Source of the DNA: Microbacteriaceae bacterium
GTDB taxonomy: Bacteria; Actinomycetota; Actinomycetes; Actinomycetales; Microbacteriaceae
Assembly (NCBI GenBank): GCA_025352325.1
Contig: JANXTR010000023.1
Location: 1-64,000, forward strand
Direction of reading: 5' to 3'
DNA length: 64,000 nucleotides
Within the stretch, counting starts at the first letter, position 1. Every line of letters begins with the position of its first letter. The position numbers and the translations under genes are program-made. Below the pieces are notes generated by a model. It had not been told where the DNA came from and ran no database searches. It saw only the letters and a program-made list of their open reading frames with translations. Of the stretch, positions 46,674-56,813 are shown piece by piece.

Positions 46674-46744
46674 CCGCACAGCGCCGTATCGAGACCCCTA
46701 CGCTCGAACCTCGGTCTCGAAACGCGCCTGCGGCGCTACTCGAC
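46665..46744. repeat. REP-like inverted repeat containing both convergent stop codons
   Basis: GTCGAGTAG...GCGCCGTATCGAGACC - CCTACGCTCGAACCTC - GGTCTCGAAACGCGCC...CTACTCGAC. Confidence 0.8.
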
Positions 46745-48559
46745 CACCAAGGCTTCTGAGACGACCTCCAGCACGCCCTCGCCGTAGCTCTCGAGCTTCT
46801 TCTCGCCGACACCCGAGACCGTGCCGAGCTGCTCGAGAGACGACGGCTTCGTGAGTGCGATGCCGCGAAGCGTCGCGTCGCCGAAGACGATGTAGGCGGG
46901 CACGCCCTGCTCGCGGGCGACCCCGGCACGCCACTCCCGCAGGCGTTCGAACAGCGGCTGCGCTTCCTCCGGGAGCTCCGATCCGGCCTTCGACTTGGCG
47001 GCCCGGGTCGGCTTGACCGTTTCGCGCCGCAGCATCACGACGCGGGATCCGTCGAGCACGGAGGCCGAGGCGTCCGTGATCACCAGGGTGCCGTAACCGT
47101 CGGCCGCGACCCCAAGCAGGCCCTGCGCCAGCAGCTGCCGGACGACGCCGCGCCACTCCTGCTCGCCGAGCTCTGTGCCGATGCCGAACGTCTTCAGCTC
47201 GGTGTGCGACTGCGTGCGCACGCGGTCGGTCTCGCGACCGAGCAGGATGTCGATGAGGTGCCCGGCACCGAAGCGCTGGTGGCGCTCGCGCCACAGCCGC
47301 ACCACGGTCGAGAGCAGCTTCTGCGCAGGGACCGTGCCGTCCCAAGCCTCGGGCGGCGACAGGCAGGTGTCGCAGTTGCCGCAGGCGACCGAGGGCTGGC
47401 CGAAGTAGCCCAGCAGCTGTACGCGGCGGCACTCGACGGTCTCGCAGAGCGCCAGCATCGCGTCAAGGTGGGCCGAGAGCTTGCGGCGATGCGCGAGGTC
47501 GCCCTCGTTCTCGTCGATCATGCGACGCTGCTGCACCACGTCTTGCAGGCCGTAGGCCAGCCACGCGGTCGACGGGAGGCCGTCACGACCGGCGCGCCCG
47601 GTCTCCTGGTAGTAGCCCTCGACGCTCTTGGGCAGATCGAGGTGGGCGACGAAGCGCACGTCGGGCTTGTCGATGCCCATGCCGAACGCAATCGTGGCGA
47701 CCATCACGATGCCGTCCTCGCGCAGGAACCGCGACTGGTTGCGCGCCCGCGTGGCCGCGTCGAGCCCCGCGTGGTACGGCAGCGCCGAGATCCCCTCGGC
47801 CACGAGCGCGGCCGCGGTCTTCTCGACCGAGGCGCGTGACAGACAGTAGACGATGCCCGCGTCGCCGGGGTGCTCGGTGCGGATCAGCTGCAGCAGCTGT
47901 CGCAACGGCTGGTCCTTGGGCTCGATGCGGTACTGGATGTTGGGCCGATCGAAGCTCGCGACGTATAGTTCCGCGTCGCCCAGGTCCAATCGCGCGGCGA
48001 TCTCGTTGCGCGTCTGATCGGTGGCGGTCGCCGTGAGCGCGATGCGCGGCACGGACGGCCACCGCTCGTGCAGGACGGACAGCGCCAGGTAATCCGGCCG
48101 GAAGTCGTGCCCCCACTGCGCCACGCAGTGGGCCTCATCGATGGCGAACAAGGAGATCGGGGAACGGTCGAGGAGGTCGAGGGTCGAACTCAGCTTGAGG
48201 CGCTCCGGGGCGAGGTACACAAGATCAAGCTCCCCCGCGAGCAGGGCGCCCTCCACGCGGCGACGCTCCTCGGCGTCTTGCGTGGAGTTGAGGAACGCGG
48301 CCCGCACTCCGACAGCGGAGAGGGCATCCACCTGGTCTTGCATGAGCGCGATCAGCGGGGACACCACGACACCCGTGCCGTTCCGGACGAGCGCGGGGAT
48401 CTGGTAGCAGAGCGACTTGCCGCCGCCGGTCGGCATGAGCACGAGAGCGTCGCCGCCCTCGATCACACGCTCGACGATCGCCGCCTGCTGACCGCGGAAC
48501 GACTCGTACCCGAAGACCCGATGCAGGATCTCGAGCGCGGGGGAAGCGGGGGAGACCAT
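46736..48559 (-). CDS. recQ: ATP-dependent DNA helicase RecQ
   Basis: FRGQQAAIVERVI, MPTGGGKSLCYQIPAL, DEAHC, ETGRAGRDGLPS, HRDC domain at C-terminus. Confidence 0.94.
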   Translation of the reverse strand: MVSPASPALEILHRVFGYESFRGQQAAIVERVIEGGDALVLMPTGGGKSLCYQIPALVRNGTGVVVSPLIALMQDQVDALSAVGVRAAFLNSTQDAEERRRVEGALLAGELDLVYLAPERLKLSSTLDLLDRSPISLFAIDEAHCVAQWGHDFRPDYLALSVLHERWPSVPRIALTATATDQTRNEIAARLDLGDAELYVASFDRPNIQYRIEPKDQPLRQLLQLIRTEHPGDAGIVYCLSRASVEKTAAALVAEGISALPYHAGLDAATRARNQSRFLREDGIVMVATIAFGMGIDKPDVRFVAHLDLPKSVEGYYQETGRAGRDGLPSTAWLAYGLQDVVQQRRMIDENEGDLAHRRKLSAHLDAMLALCETVECRRVQLLGYFGQPSVACGNCDTCLSPPEAWDGTVPAQKLLSTVVRLWRERHQRFGAGHLIDILLGRETDRVRTQSHTELKTFGIGTELGEQEWRGVVRQLLAQGLLGVAADGYGTLVITDASASVLDGSRVVMLRRETVKPTRAAKSKAGSELPEEAQPLFERLREWRAGVAREQGVPAYIVFGDATLRGIALTKPSSLEQLGTVSGVGEKKLESYGEGVLEVVSEALVVE

Positions 48560-48811
48560 GCCGTCAACAGTACGGGCAGGGGATGACGGGACGGGGGCCG
48601 GTGTCCCCCGCTCGGGCGGCCCCCGAAAACGTGCTGTTGGGGACGAGAGGAAGCCGGATAGTTTGGGTCTCGGCAACAAGGGAGCTCCGGGGGGAGATAT
48701 CCCGTGGCGTCGCTCGCTTCTGGGGGGAAGCGGGCGACGCGCCCTTCTACGGACCTGAACCGTGGTCGCTCGCCGACGTTCTCAGCCGTCGGCGATTTCC
48801 TTCTCTTGGCC

Positions 48812-49216
48812 TCAGTCGGCGATCAGCCGCTTGCCCAGGCTCACCGCGTCGTCGACGCGACAGCCGATCGCCGCGTCGAACGCGAGCGCCTCCGTGTTGT
48901 CTCCGCGCACCTGCGCGCTGGAGCTATGAGCGGGGGCCATTTCTGGCCGTCGCAGCGACGCCAGCGCCGACGCCCGTCTCGGGCGTCGGGTCACCCTGCC
49001 GCCAGATCATTGACGCAGCCGCGGTGACCTTCGTAGCCAGCCATCGCGCTCGACGCCCGCCTCCGCGCCCGACTCGACGCCGACCAGGAACAGCTCCGGT
49101 CGCACCGCCAACTTCCGCACGACGTCGAGGTGCGGGTCGTTCCACGGCCGCGTCAGGCCACAGAGCCGCCCGAGGGCGACCCCGGCGTCGGACTCCTGGA
49201 ACGGACGGATCAGCAT
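48812..49216 (-). pseudogene. GNAT acetyltransferase with internal deletion/frameshift
   Basis: N-part MLIRPFQESDAG...GLTRPWNDPHLDVVRKLAVRPELFLVGVES and C-part QVRGDNTEALAFDAAIGCRVDDAVSLGKRLIAD in different frames; acetyl-CoA core absent. Confidence 0.7.
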
Positions 49217-49355
49217 CCGCCCATTCTCGCGCGGCGCGTGCACGATGTCGGAGATATGGCGGCGCCATGCTGCCTGGCGCGACGACGATCCATCCGATCC
49301 GACAGCGTGCACGCACGGGGTCGCAGGTTAAGTCGCGCGGCCTCCGGCGCACAGC

Positions 49356-49390
49356 AGAGACGCCGAGCTCCAACCGAGCTCGGCGCCTCT
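49356..49390. terminator. Stem-loop terminator downstream of the DEAD-box helicase gene
   Basis: AGAGaCGCCGAGCTC-caacc-GAGCTCGGCGcCTCT. Confidence 0.7.
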
Positions 49391-49414
49391 CTGATCCGTC
49401 GTGAGCCGCGGCGA

Positions 49415-51577
49415 CTAGCGTGCGGCGAGCTCCTCGATGAACGCATCACCGGGGACGACGCTGGTCCAGTTGGCCGTGATCTCGGCGCGAGCCAGCAGCT
49501 CCTCGGTGCGACGGCGACGGCTGCGCGGCACGAGGGTCACGACCGTGCCCTCCTTGCCGGCGCGGCCAGTCCGACCCGAGCGGTGAAGGTACGCCTTGTA
49601 CTCGTCGGGCGCGTCGGCCTGGATCACCAGGGCGATGTCATCGACGTGGATGCCGCGTGCCGCGACATCCGTGGCCACCATCACGTCGACGCGGCCGCTC
49701 GTGAACTTCTCGAGGGCGCGGGTGCGACGCGACTGGTTGAGATCGCCGTGGATGCTCTCGGCACGGATGCCGTTCTCGTCCAGGAGGTCGGCGAGCTGCT
49801 CCGCGAACGCACGGGTGCGCGCGAAGACCAGCTTCTTGCCGGGACCCGACGCGAGCTCGATAAGCACCTGCTGCTTGTCGCGCTGGTCGAGCAGGAGCAC
49901 CTGGTGATCGATGGTCGAGCTGGCCTGGTCCTCACCGGACACCTCGAAGACCGCGGGGTCGACGAGGTAGCGCGCGACGATGTCGGCCACTCCCTTGTCG
50001 AGGGTCGCGGAGAACAGCAGCTTCTGGCCGCCCGGGGCCGTGCGGTCCAGGATCTCCTGCACGGGCTCGGCGAACCCGAGCTCGCACATGTGGTCAGCCT
50101 CGTCGAGCACCGTGATGATGGTCTTCGAGAGGTCGAGCTTGCCCTGCGCGGCGAGGTCGCCGACGCGACCGGGGGTGCCGATCACGATGTCGACACCGCG
50201 CTGCAGCGCACCGAGCTGACGGGCGTACGGGACGCCGCCGTAGATCTGCGTGGTGAACAGGCCAACGCTCTGGGCGATGGGCTGCACGGTACGGTCGATC
50301 TGCAGGGCCAGCTCGCGGGTCGGCGCGAGGATCAGCGCGCGCGGGGCGCGGCCGAACTCACGGCGGGCACCCTTGTCAGCACCGGCGCTCAGGGCGAGCA
50401 GGCGCTCGACCAGCGGGGCACCGAAGGCGATGGTCTTGCCGGAGCCGGTGCGGCCGCGGCCGAGCACGTCCTTACCCGCGAGCACATCCGGGATCGTGGC
50501 CGCCTGGATCGGGAACGGCGTGGCCGCTCCGAGCTCGGCAAGCACGCGGACGATGTTCTGGCCGAGGCCGAGAGCGCCGAAGGTGATGCCGTCCACCTCG
50601 CCGGCCGTGACGGCCTGAGCGGTCAGACGCTCGAGCACGACGTCGTCGTGCTGCACGCGCGGGACGGCGTCGCGGTCCCGGTGCGGGGCGCGGTCGTTGT
50701 CCCAGCTCTTGGCCGGACGATCGTTGTCGAACGAGCGAGCGGCCGGACGGCTGTCGCGGTCGTAGGTGCGGGCCGGACGGTCATTGGAGTATGAACGGGC
50801 CGGACGGTCGTCAGCGCGTGAGTCGCTGCTGCGGGCCGGACGGCTGTCGCGGTCGTAGCTGCGCGCCGGGCGGTCGTCGTACGAGCGCGCGGCCGGACGA
50901 GCATCACGGTCGAAGGTGCGGGCGGGACGCGCATCGCGGTCGTCGCTGCGAGCCGGACGGTCCCAGGTCTTGGCGGGACGCGCATCGCGGTCATCGGTGC
51001 TGCGGGCCGGACGGCTGTCGCGGTCCCAGGTGCTGGCGGGACGCTCGTCGTTCGAGCGGGCTGGACGCGCATCGCGGTCATTGCCGTAGCTGCGAGCCGG
51101 ACGGTCATCGTACGAGCGGGAAGCGGGACGTGCGTCGCGGTCGCCGTAGTTGCGGGCCGGACGGTCGTTGCCGTACGTGCGGGCCGGACGGTCGTCGTTG
51201 CCGCGCTGCGGGCGGTTGCCGCGCTCGTCGCGGTCGGCACCGCGCGGGGCGGCTCCGTGGGTCGGGCGGCCGTCGTATGCGCGCTTCGGCTCCCAGTTCG
51301 GGCGGCCGTCGGCGGAGCGCTCGACGCGCTCACGACCGACGCGGGCCGAGTTGCCACCGGCGCTCGGGGCGCCGTAGGTCTGACCGGCGCCGCGCGGACG
51401 CTGCTCCGAGTGGCCGCGGGCGGCGCGCTCGTCGGCGTTCCAGCGCTTCTTGGGCTCGCGGTCGCTCGTCGCGGGAGCGTCATCCGGGCGGTAGCCACGG
51501 TGCTTGGGGCTGACGCTGCCGGACTTGGCGGCGGGGCGGGAGGCGCGCACAGGCGCGCTCTTCTTGTTGATGGGCAT
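49415..51577 (-). CDS. DEAD-box RNA helicase with long Arg/Asp-rich N-terminal repeat region
   Basis: GRGRTGSGKTIAF, VLDEADHMCELGF, HRSGRTGRAGKEG; roughly 200 aa of RPAR(S/T)(Y/W)DD/RDARPA repeats before the core. Confidence 0.93.
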   Translation of the reverse strand: MPINKKSAPVRASRPAAKSGSVSPKHRGYRPDDAPATSDREPKKRWNADERAARGHSEQRPRGAGQTYGAPSAGGNSARVGRERVERSADGRPNWEPKRAYDGRPTHGAAPRGADRDERGNRPQRGNDDRPARTYGNDRPARNYGDRDARPASRSYDDRPARSYGNDRDARPARSNDERPASTWDRDSRPARSTDDRDARPAKTWDRPARSDDRDARPARTFDRDARPAARSYDDRPARSYDRDSRPARSSDSRADDRPARSYSNDRPARTYDRDSRPAARSFDNDRPAKSWDNDRAPHRDRDAVPRVQHDDVVLERLTAQAVTAGEVDGITFGALGLGQNIVRVLAELGAATPFPIQAATIPDVLAGKDVLGRGRTGSGKTIAFGAPLVERLLALSAGADKGARREFGRAPRALILAPTRELALQIDRTVQPIAQSVGLFTTQIYGGVPYARQLGALQRGVDIVIGTPGRVGDLAAQGKLDLSKTIITVLDEADHMCELGFAEPVQEILDRTAPGGQKLLFSATLDKGVADIVARYLVDPAVFEVSGEDQASSTIDHQVLLLDQRDKQQVLIELASGPGKKLVFARTRAFAEQLADLLDENGIRAESIHGDLNQSRRTRALEKFTSGRVDVMVATDVAARGIHVDDIALVIQADAPDEYKAYLHRSGRTGRAGKEGTVVTLVPRSRRRRTEELLARAEITANWTSVVPGDAFIEELAAR

Positions 51578-51820
51578 GGTGATATGAACTTTCCGGTGTT
51601 CTGTACAGAGTGCGCAGCGCGACGCCCGTCACACAAAAACTCACGGAGGGCACACGCCACGAGAACCCGGGCGATACTGACCGGGGCCGTTTTCCTGAAT
51701 GGATTCCTCATCAACGGATGCGCTGATGATCCGGCCCGCACGACTGAACAGTGGTGCTAACGGGGGATCGCGTCTCTGAAAGACGCCGCCCGTGAAGTGT
51801 CGTGAGCCGACCTTCCCACG

Positions 51821-54800
51821 TTAGTCGACGAAGACCGTTTTGGCCAGGGTCGGCTCCTGCGGCGTGGCGACGATCGGATGTGCGCGCCGGTTGCGCGCGC
51901 TGCGCACCAGCCAGACGACCAGCGCCGCGAGCATCAGCAGCAGCCCGAGAGCCAATCCGAGCCCGCCGAGGCGACCCTCCATCGAGGTGCGCGCAAGGCC
52001 AGCGACGGCGACGTTCACGGTGAGCGCCACGCCGACAGCCAGCACGACTCCGCCCACGATCGCCAGCACTCGCGTCACGATCGACGGCGGCAGCTTCGGG
52101 TACCCGGCGCGACGCTCGGCCGCGCCCTCAACCAGGTAGTAGAGCACCGGCAGCACGAGGAGCGTCAACAGGGTCGACGACACCAGGCCACCGATGACGA
52201 TGATCGCGAGCGGCTGCGAGATGAATCCGCCGTGGCCGGTGAGGCCGAGTCCGAGCGGAAGCAGCGCGCCGATGGTGGCGAGCGCTGTCATCAGGATGGG
52301 GCGCAGTCGTCGGGACGCACCGTGGACGATCGCCTCGCCCACCTTCATTCCGCGGGCTCGGTACTGGTTGATCAGGTCGACGAGCACGATGGCGTTCGTG
52401 ACCACGATGCCGACGAGCATGAGCACGCCGATGATCGAGGCGACCCCGAGCGGGACGCCCGAGATCAGTTGCAGCGCGATCGCCCCGGTCGCCGCGAACG
52501 GGATCGACACGAGCAGCAGCAGCGGCTGGCGCAGGCTCTTGAACGTCGCCACCATCACGACGTAGACGATCAGGATCGCGGCGAGCAGGGCGAGTCCGAG
52601 CTGCTGGAACGAGCTGGCCTGCTGCGAGGTGACCCCGCCGAGCGACACGATCGCGCTGGCCGGCAGTTTCACCTTGTTCACCTCGGACTGCACGACCGCC
52701 GACGCGTTGCCCGTGTTGTCCGTGCCCGGAACCACTGTCAGGGTCGCGCTGCGCAGCCCCTTGATCGTCGTGATGCTCGAGGGCCCGTTGACGGTTGAGA
52801 CCGTGGCAAGGTCGGTGAGCGGTACCGAGCCTTTCAGCGTCGGGATCGAGAATGCCTCGAGCTCGGCCTGCGTGGTCGGCTTCGCGGGGTTGGCGACGTA
52901 GATCGACAGGGTCTTCTCGTCGAGGACGATCGTGCCGGTCGCGCTCGGGTTCATCGCCTGCGTGACGATGCCGCCCACCTGCTGCTCGGTGAGACCATCG
53001 GCCGCCGCCTTCGCGCGATCGATTTTCACCGCGAGGTACGGGAGCGAGGAGGAGAGGTTGCTGGTCGCCTGCGAGACGACGCTGAGCTTCGAGACCTTGG
53101 CCAGGATGTCGTCGCTCGCCTTGCGGAGGTCGGCGTCGCTTCCCGCGGTGATGTCGATCGCGATGTTCGACGACGCGAAGCCGCCCGACGCGGCCTGCAC
53201 CTTGATGTCGCCCTGACCCGTGATGGTCTTGAGCTCTTTCGTGATCTGGTCCTGGAGCTTCGCCTGGTCGGCGTTCGGGTCGGTGGTGAGCGAGAAGGTG
53301 CTCGACCCACCGCCGGAGAACGCGGCGCGCAGGGAGCTGCCACCGGATCCGATGGTCAGCAGCACGGTCTTCACGCCGTCGATGCTCTCGAGCTTCTGCT
53401 CGACGACCTCGGAGGCGATGTGCTGCGCGTCGAGGCTGGTGCCGAGCGGGAGCGTCTGCGTGACAGTGAGCGTGTTCTGCCCGCTGTTGCCGATGAAGTT
53501 GGTCTTCAGCCCGCGCGCCGCGAGCCCGCTGCCGGCGAGGATCAGCAGCGCCAGGACGAGCACGATGGCGGGGAACCTGAGCGTCCAGCGGATGACCGGC
53601 AGATAGACCTTCTGCAGGCGGGTCGGGGTCTCGAGCTCGTCGTAGGCCACGCTCCTCGGGGCGGCGTGCGCTACGGCATCCGCAGTCGGCTCGCCCCCGG
53701 CATGCTTGTGCATCGACTTCTTGTTGCCGAGGAACCAGTAGGCGAGCACCGGCACGATCGTGAGCGCCACGAACAGCGACGACAACAGGGCCATCGTCAC
53801 GGTCAGCGCGAAGGGACGGAACAGCTCACCCGTGATGTCGCCCACGAAGGCGACCGGCAGGAACACCGCGACCGTGGTGACCGTCGACGCCGTGACCGCG
53901 ACCGCGACCTCGCGGACCGCCGCCTTGATCGCGACGAGTTTCTCCTCGCCGAGAGAGATGTGTCTTTTGATGTTCTCGATCACCACGATGGAGTCGTCGA
54001 CCACGCGTCCGATCGCGATCGTGAGTGCGGCCAGGGTGATCACGTTGAGCGTGTAACTGGCGGCCGTCATCCCGAGGAAGGTGATGAACACCGAGACCGG
54101 GATCGAGATCGCCGTGACCAGGGTGGAGCGCACCGAGAACAGGAAGATGAAGATCACGATCACCGCGAAAATCAGGCCGAGCCCGCCCTCCACGGCGAGG
54201 CTGTTGATCGAGGTAGTGATCGAGGGCGCCTGATCGGAGACGACCGTGAACTTGGTGTTGCCGCCGAGTTGCTTCTCGAGCGCCGGGATGTCGTCGCGCA
54301 CGATCTTCGAGACGGCCACCGTGTTGCCGGCCGCTGTCTTCGTGATGTTGAGGCTGACGGCCGGCTTGCCGTTCACGCTGGAGTAACCGCTCACCGGATC
54401 GTCGACGACGGCGACGGTGGCGAGGTCGGCGATGGTCGGCGGGGTCGCGAGACGGCCACCGAGCACGGGCAGGGCGGCGATGTCGTCAGTCGAGGCCAGC
54501 TGCTGGCCCGACTGCACGGTCAGCGTCTTGCCGTTCTCGGTGATGGCGCCGCTCGCCAGCAGCGTGCCGTTGGCCGCGAGCGCCGTCTTGACCGACTGGA
54601 TGCTGAGCCCGTCCGTCGTGAGCGTGTCGGTGTTCGGCGTGATGGTGACCCGCTGCGAGGCCGCGCCCAGCAGGGTGACGTCGCTGACGCCATCCAGCTG
54701 CTTGAGGTTCGTGACGGTGAGACTGGAGAGCTTCGAGGCGAGGGCGTGGGGATCCAGATCACTGGTGACAGCGAGCTGAATGACCGGGAACTCGCTGAGG

Positions 54801-55195
54801 CTGAAAGTGATCACCTGGGGCGTGACGCCGCTCGGTAGGCTTTTTGAGAGCCGGTCGAGCGCGAGCTGGACCTTCTGCTCAGAGGTCGCGATGTTGGTGC
54901 CGTATGTGAACGACGCCGTGACGGTGGAGGCGCCGGTGTTGCTGGTGGCGGTCGTCGAATCCAGGTTCTCGATGCCCTGGATGGCGCTTTCGATCGGGGT
55001 CGAGACGTCTTTGCTCACGACAGTCGGTGAGGCTCCTGGGTATGTCGTGACGATGTAGACCGACGGCAACGAGAGGGGCGGCAGCAGCTCCTGCTTGAAC
55101 TGGGTGAGCGTGAAGTAGCCGAAGACCGCCACCACGATCGTGATGAGGGCGATGAGTGCGCGGTTGCGCAGGCTGAATACGGACAACAGATGCAC
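51821..55195 (-). CDS. RND-superfamily efflux permease (HAE1/SwrC-like)
   Basis: 1124 aa; LTQFKQELLPPLSLPSVYIVTTYPGASPTVVSKDVSTPIE, AIGRVVDDSIVVIENI, two large periplasmic-type loops. Confidence 0.9.
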   Translation of the reverse strand: MHLLSVFSLRNRALIALITIVVAVFGYFTLTQFKQELLPPLSLPSVYIVTTYPGASPTVVSKDVSTPIESAIQGIENLDSTTATSNTGASTVTASFTYGTNIATSEQKVQLALDRLSKSLPSGVTPQVITFSLSEFPVIQLAVTSDLDPHALASKLSSLTVTNLKQLDGVSDVTLLGAASQRVTITPNTDTLTTDGLSIQSVKTALAANGTLLASGAITENGKTLTVQSGQQLASTDDIAALPVLGGRLATPPTIADLATVAVVDDPVSGYSSVNGKPAVSLNITKTAAGNTVAVSKIVRDDIPALEKQLGGNTKFTVVSDQAPSITTSINSLAVEGGLGLIFAVIVIFIFLFSVRSTLVTAISIPVSVFITFLGMTAASYTLNVITLAALTIAIGRVVDDSIVVIENIKRHISLGEEKLVAIKAAVREVAVAVTASTVTTVAVFLPVAFVGDITGELFRPFALTVTMALLSSLFVALTIVPVLAYWFLGNKKSMHKHAGGEPTADAVAHAAPRSVAYDELETPTRLQKVYLPVIRWTLRFPAIVLVLALLILAGSGLAARGLKTNFIGNSGQNTLTVTQTLPLGTSLDAQHIASEVVEQKLESIDGVKTVLLTIGSGGSSLRAAFSGGGSSTFSLTTDPNADQAKLQDQITKELKTITGQGDIKVQAASGGFASSNIAIDITAGSDADLRKASDDILAKVSKLSVVSQATSNLSSSLPYLAVKIDRAKAAADGLTEQQVGGIVTQAMNPSATGTIVLDEKTLSIYVANPAKPTTQAELEAFSIPTLKGSVPLTDLATVSTVNGPSSITTIKGLRSATLTVVPGTDNTGNASAVVQSEVNKVKLPASAIVSLGGVTSQQASSFQQLGLALLAAILIVYVVMVATFKSLRQPLLLLVSIPFAATGAIALQLISGVPLGVASIIGVLMLVGIVVTNAIVLVDLINQYRARGMKVGEAIVHGASRRLRPILMTALATIGALLPLGLGLTGHGGFISQPLAIIVIGGLVSSTLLTLLVLPVLYYLVEGAAERRAGYPKLPPSIVTRVLAIVGGVVLAVGVALTVNVAVAGLARTSMEGRLGGLGLALGLLLMLAALVVWLVRSARNRRAHPIVATPQEPTLAKTVFVD

Positions 55196-55314
55196 GTGGA
55201 AATCTCCCCAGGTCGTTCAGTCAGTATCCCAAGGCGATTCTGGGGGTCGGTACTCCCAGGGGATGAACCCCGCTCGCGCTCAGCGGGCTCCCAGACGAGA
55301 AACACCGCGACGCG

Positions 55315-56751
55315 TCACACCACCTCGGCGAGGTCCTCCTGGCCGAGGCCGATCGGATGCCGCCCCACTCCGCTCCACGCGGCGGCTAGAGCATCGACGG
55401 CCCGGTCGATGAGCTCGGGCGGGTGGCTGAACGGCACGCGGAGGAATCGCTCGAACACACCATTCATCCCGAATCGCGGACCGGCCGCGATCACGAGCCC
55501 CTCGTTCCGCGCGGCGAGCGCGAGCTGCGAGCTGACCGGTGAACCCAGGTTGATCCAGAGGGTGAGGCCACCCTCGGGTTCGGGGAGGGTCCACTCGGGG
55601 AGGCGCTCGCGGAGCCGCGCGAGCAGGTGGTCGCGGCTGGCCCGCAGGTACGCGCGGCGGTCGGCGAGGATCCTGTCGTACTCGCCGAGCAGTTCGAGCA
55701 CCACCAGCTGGTCGAGGATCGGCGTGCCCAGGTCGCTGGAGTAGCGCAGCCGGGCGACGCGCTGGATGAGCTCGCGGTCGGCACGGATCCACCCGATCCG
55801 CAGGCCGCCCCAGACGGACTTGCCGACAGAGCCGATGGTGACCGCGCGTCCGTGGACGGCGAAGGGCGGCGTGAGCGGCGCGTCGAGGGAGAGGTCGGTG
55901 AAGCCGAGTTCGCCCATCGTCTCGTCGACAAGCAACGTCGTGCCCTGCGCGGCAGCGAGCGCGGCAGTGCGCTCGCGGAGCTCCGGGGACATCGAGCGCC
56001 CCGTCGGGTTGTGGTGGTCGGGCATCAGGTAGCCGAGCGTCGGGCTCGTGCGCTGGAAGGCCTGCTCGAGGCTCGGCTCGTCCCAGCCCTCGTCGGTGGT
56101 GACGGCCACCGGGACGAGCCGGGCACCGTTGTGGCGCAGTGCCTCGGAGGCGTGCGGGTAGGTCGGGCTCTCCACGAGAGCCCGATCACCGCGCGACAGC
56201 AGCGTGCGGGCCAACAGTCCGATGGCGTGCTGGGCACCGACGGTGATCATGAGCTCGTCGGCATCCGTCGGAAGCCCCCGTGCCGTGAATCGATCCGCCA
56301 ACCCCTGCCGCAGGGCGCGCAGCCCGATCGGATCGAAGCCGGATTCGCCCAGGTAGGAGGGGAGCAGCGCCGCCGCGCGCTCGGCCGCCGCCGCGACCGC
56401 GGGAACGGCCGGCATGGTCGCCTTGCTGAAATCCAGGAACTCGGGCGGCGCGATCGACTCGAGCGGCACCGCACCGCGGTTCGGCAGGCGGGCGACACTG
56501 CCCGAGCCGCGGAGGCTCTCGAGGTAGCCGGAGTCGCGAAGCTCGGCGTACGCGGCCGAGATCGTCGTGCGGCTGAGGCCGAGCTGGGCGGCGAGTTCGC
56601 GCTCCGCCGGGAGCCGCGTGCCCAGCGCCAGCCGACCGTCGAGCACCAGGAGCCGGATGCGGTCGGCCAGCGCGGAGTAGGCGGAGCTCGCGGACATGCC
56701 GCGCCATCCCCCGAGTAGTGAGGCCAATGCTCGGGCCGAGAGATTCACCAT
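55315..56751 (-). CDS. MocR-family (GntR-HTH + aminotransferase) regulator, YczR-like
   Basis: N-terminal GntR HTH (LPAERELAAQLGLSRTTISAAYAELRDSGYLESLRGSGSVA) plus class I aminotransferase fold; divergent from YczE-like gene. Confidence 0.9.
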   Translation of the reverse strand: MVNLSARALASLLGGWRGMSASSAYSALADRIRLLVLDGRLALGTRLPAERELAAQLGLSRTTISAAYAELRDSGYLESLRGSGSVARLPNRGAVPLESIAPPEFLDFSKATMPAVPAVAAAAERAAALLPSYLGESGFDPIGLRALRQGLADRFTARGLPTDADELMITVGAQHAIGLLARTLLSRGDRALVESPTYPHASEALRHNGARLVPVAVTTDEGWDEPSLEQAFQRTSPTLGYLMPDHHNPTGRSMSPELRERTAALAAAQGTTLLVDETMGELGFTDLSLDAPLTPPFAVHGRAVTIGSVGKSVWGGLRIGWIRADRELIQRVARLRYSSDLGTPILDQLVVLELLGEYDRILADRRAYLRASRDHLLARLRERLPEWTLPEPEGGLTLWINLGSPVSSQLALAARNEGLVIAAGPRFGMNGVFERFLRVPFSHPPELIDRAVDALAAAWSGVGRHPIGLGQEDLAEVV

Positions 56752-56813
56752 GAGGCCACACTAGCTGTATTGGCATCTTCACAGAGGTCCAATTGTGGCA
56801 TTGGCTATGCCTC

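Noticed and set aside
55210-55255. Extra copy of the TCTYAGA-N4-TCTGRGG motif near the RND gene (CCCAAGG-cgat-TCTGGGG)
   Set aside because: Upstream half-site matches poorly and orientation is wrong for the minus-strand RND gene; the CTGGG...CCCAG inverted repeat here may be an unrelated operator.
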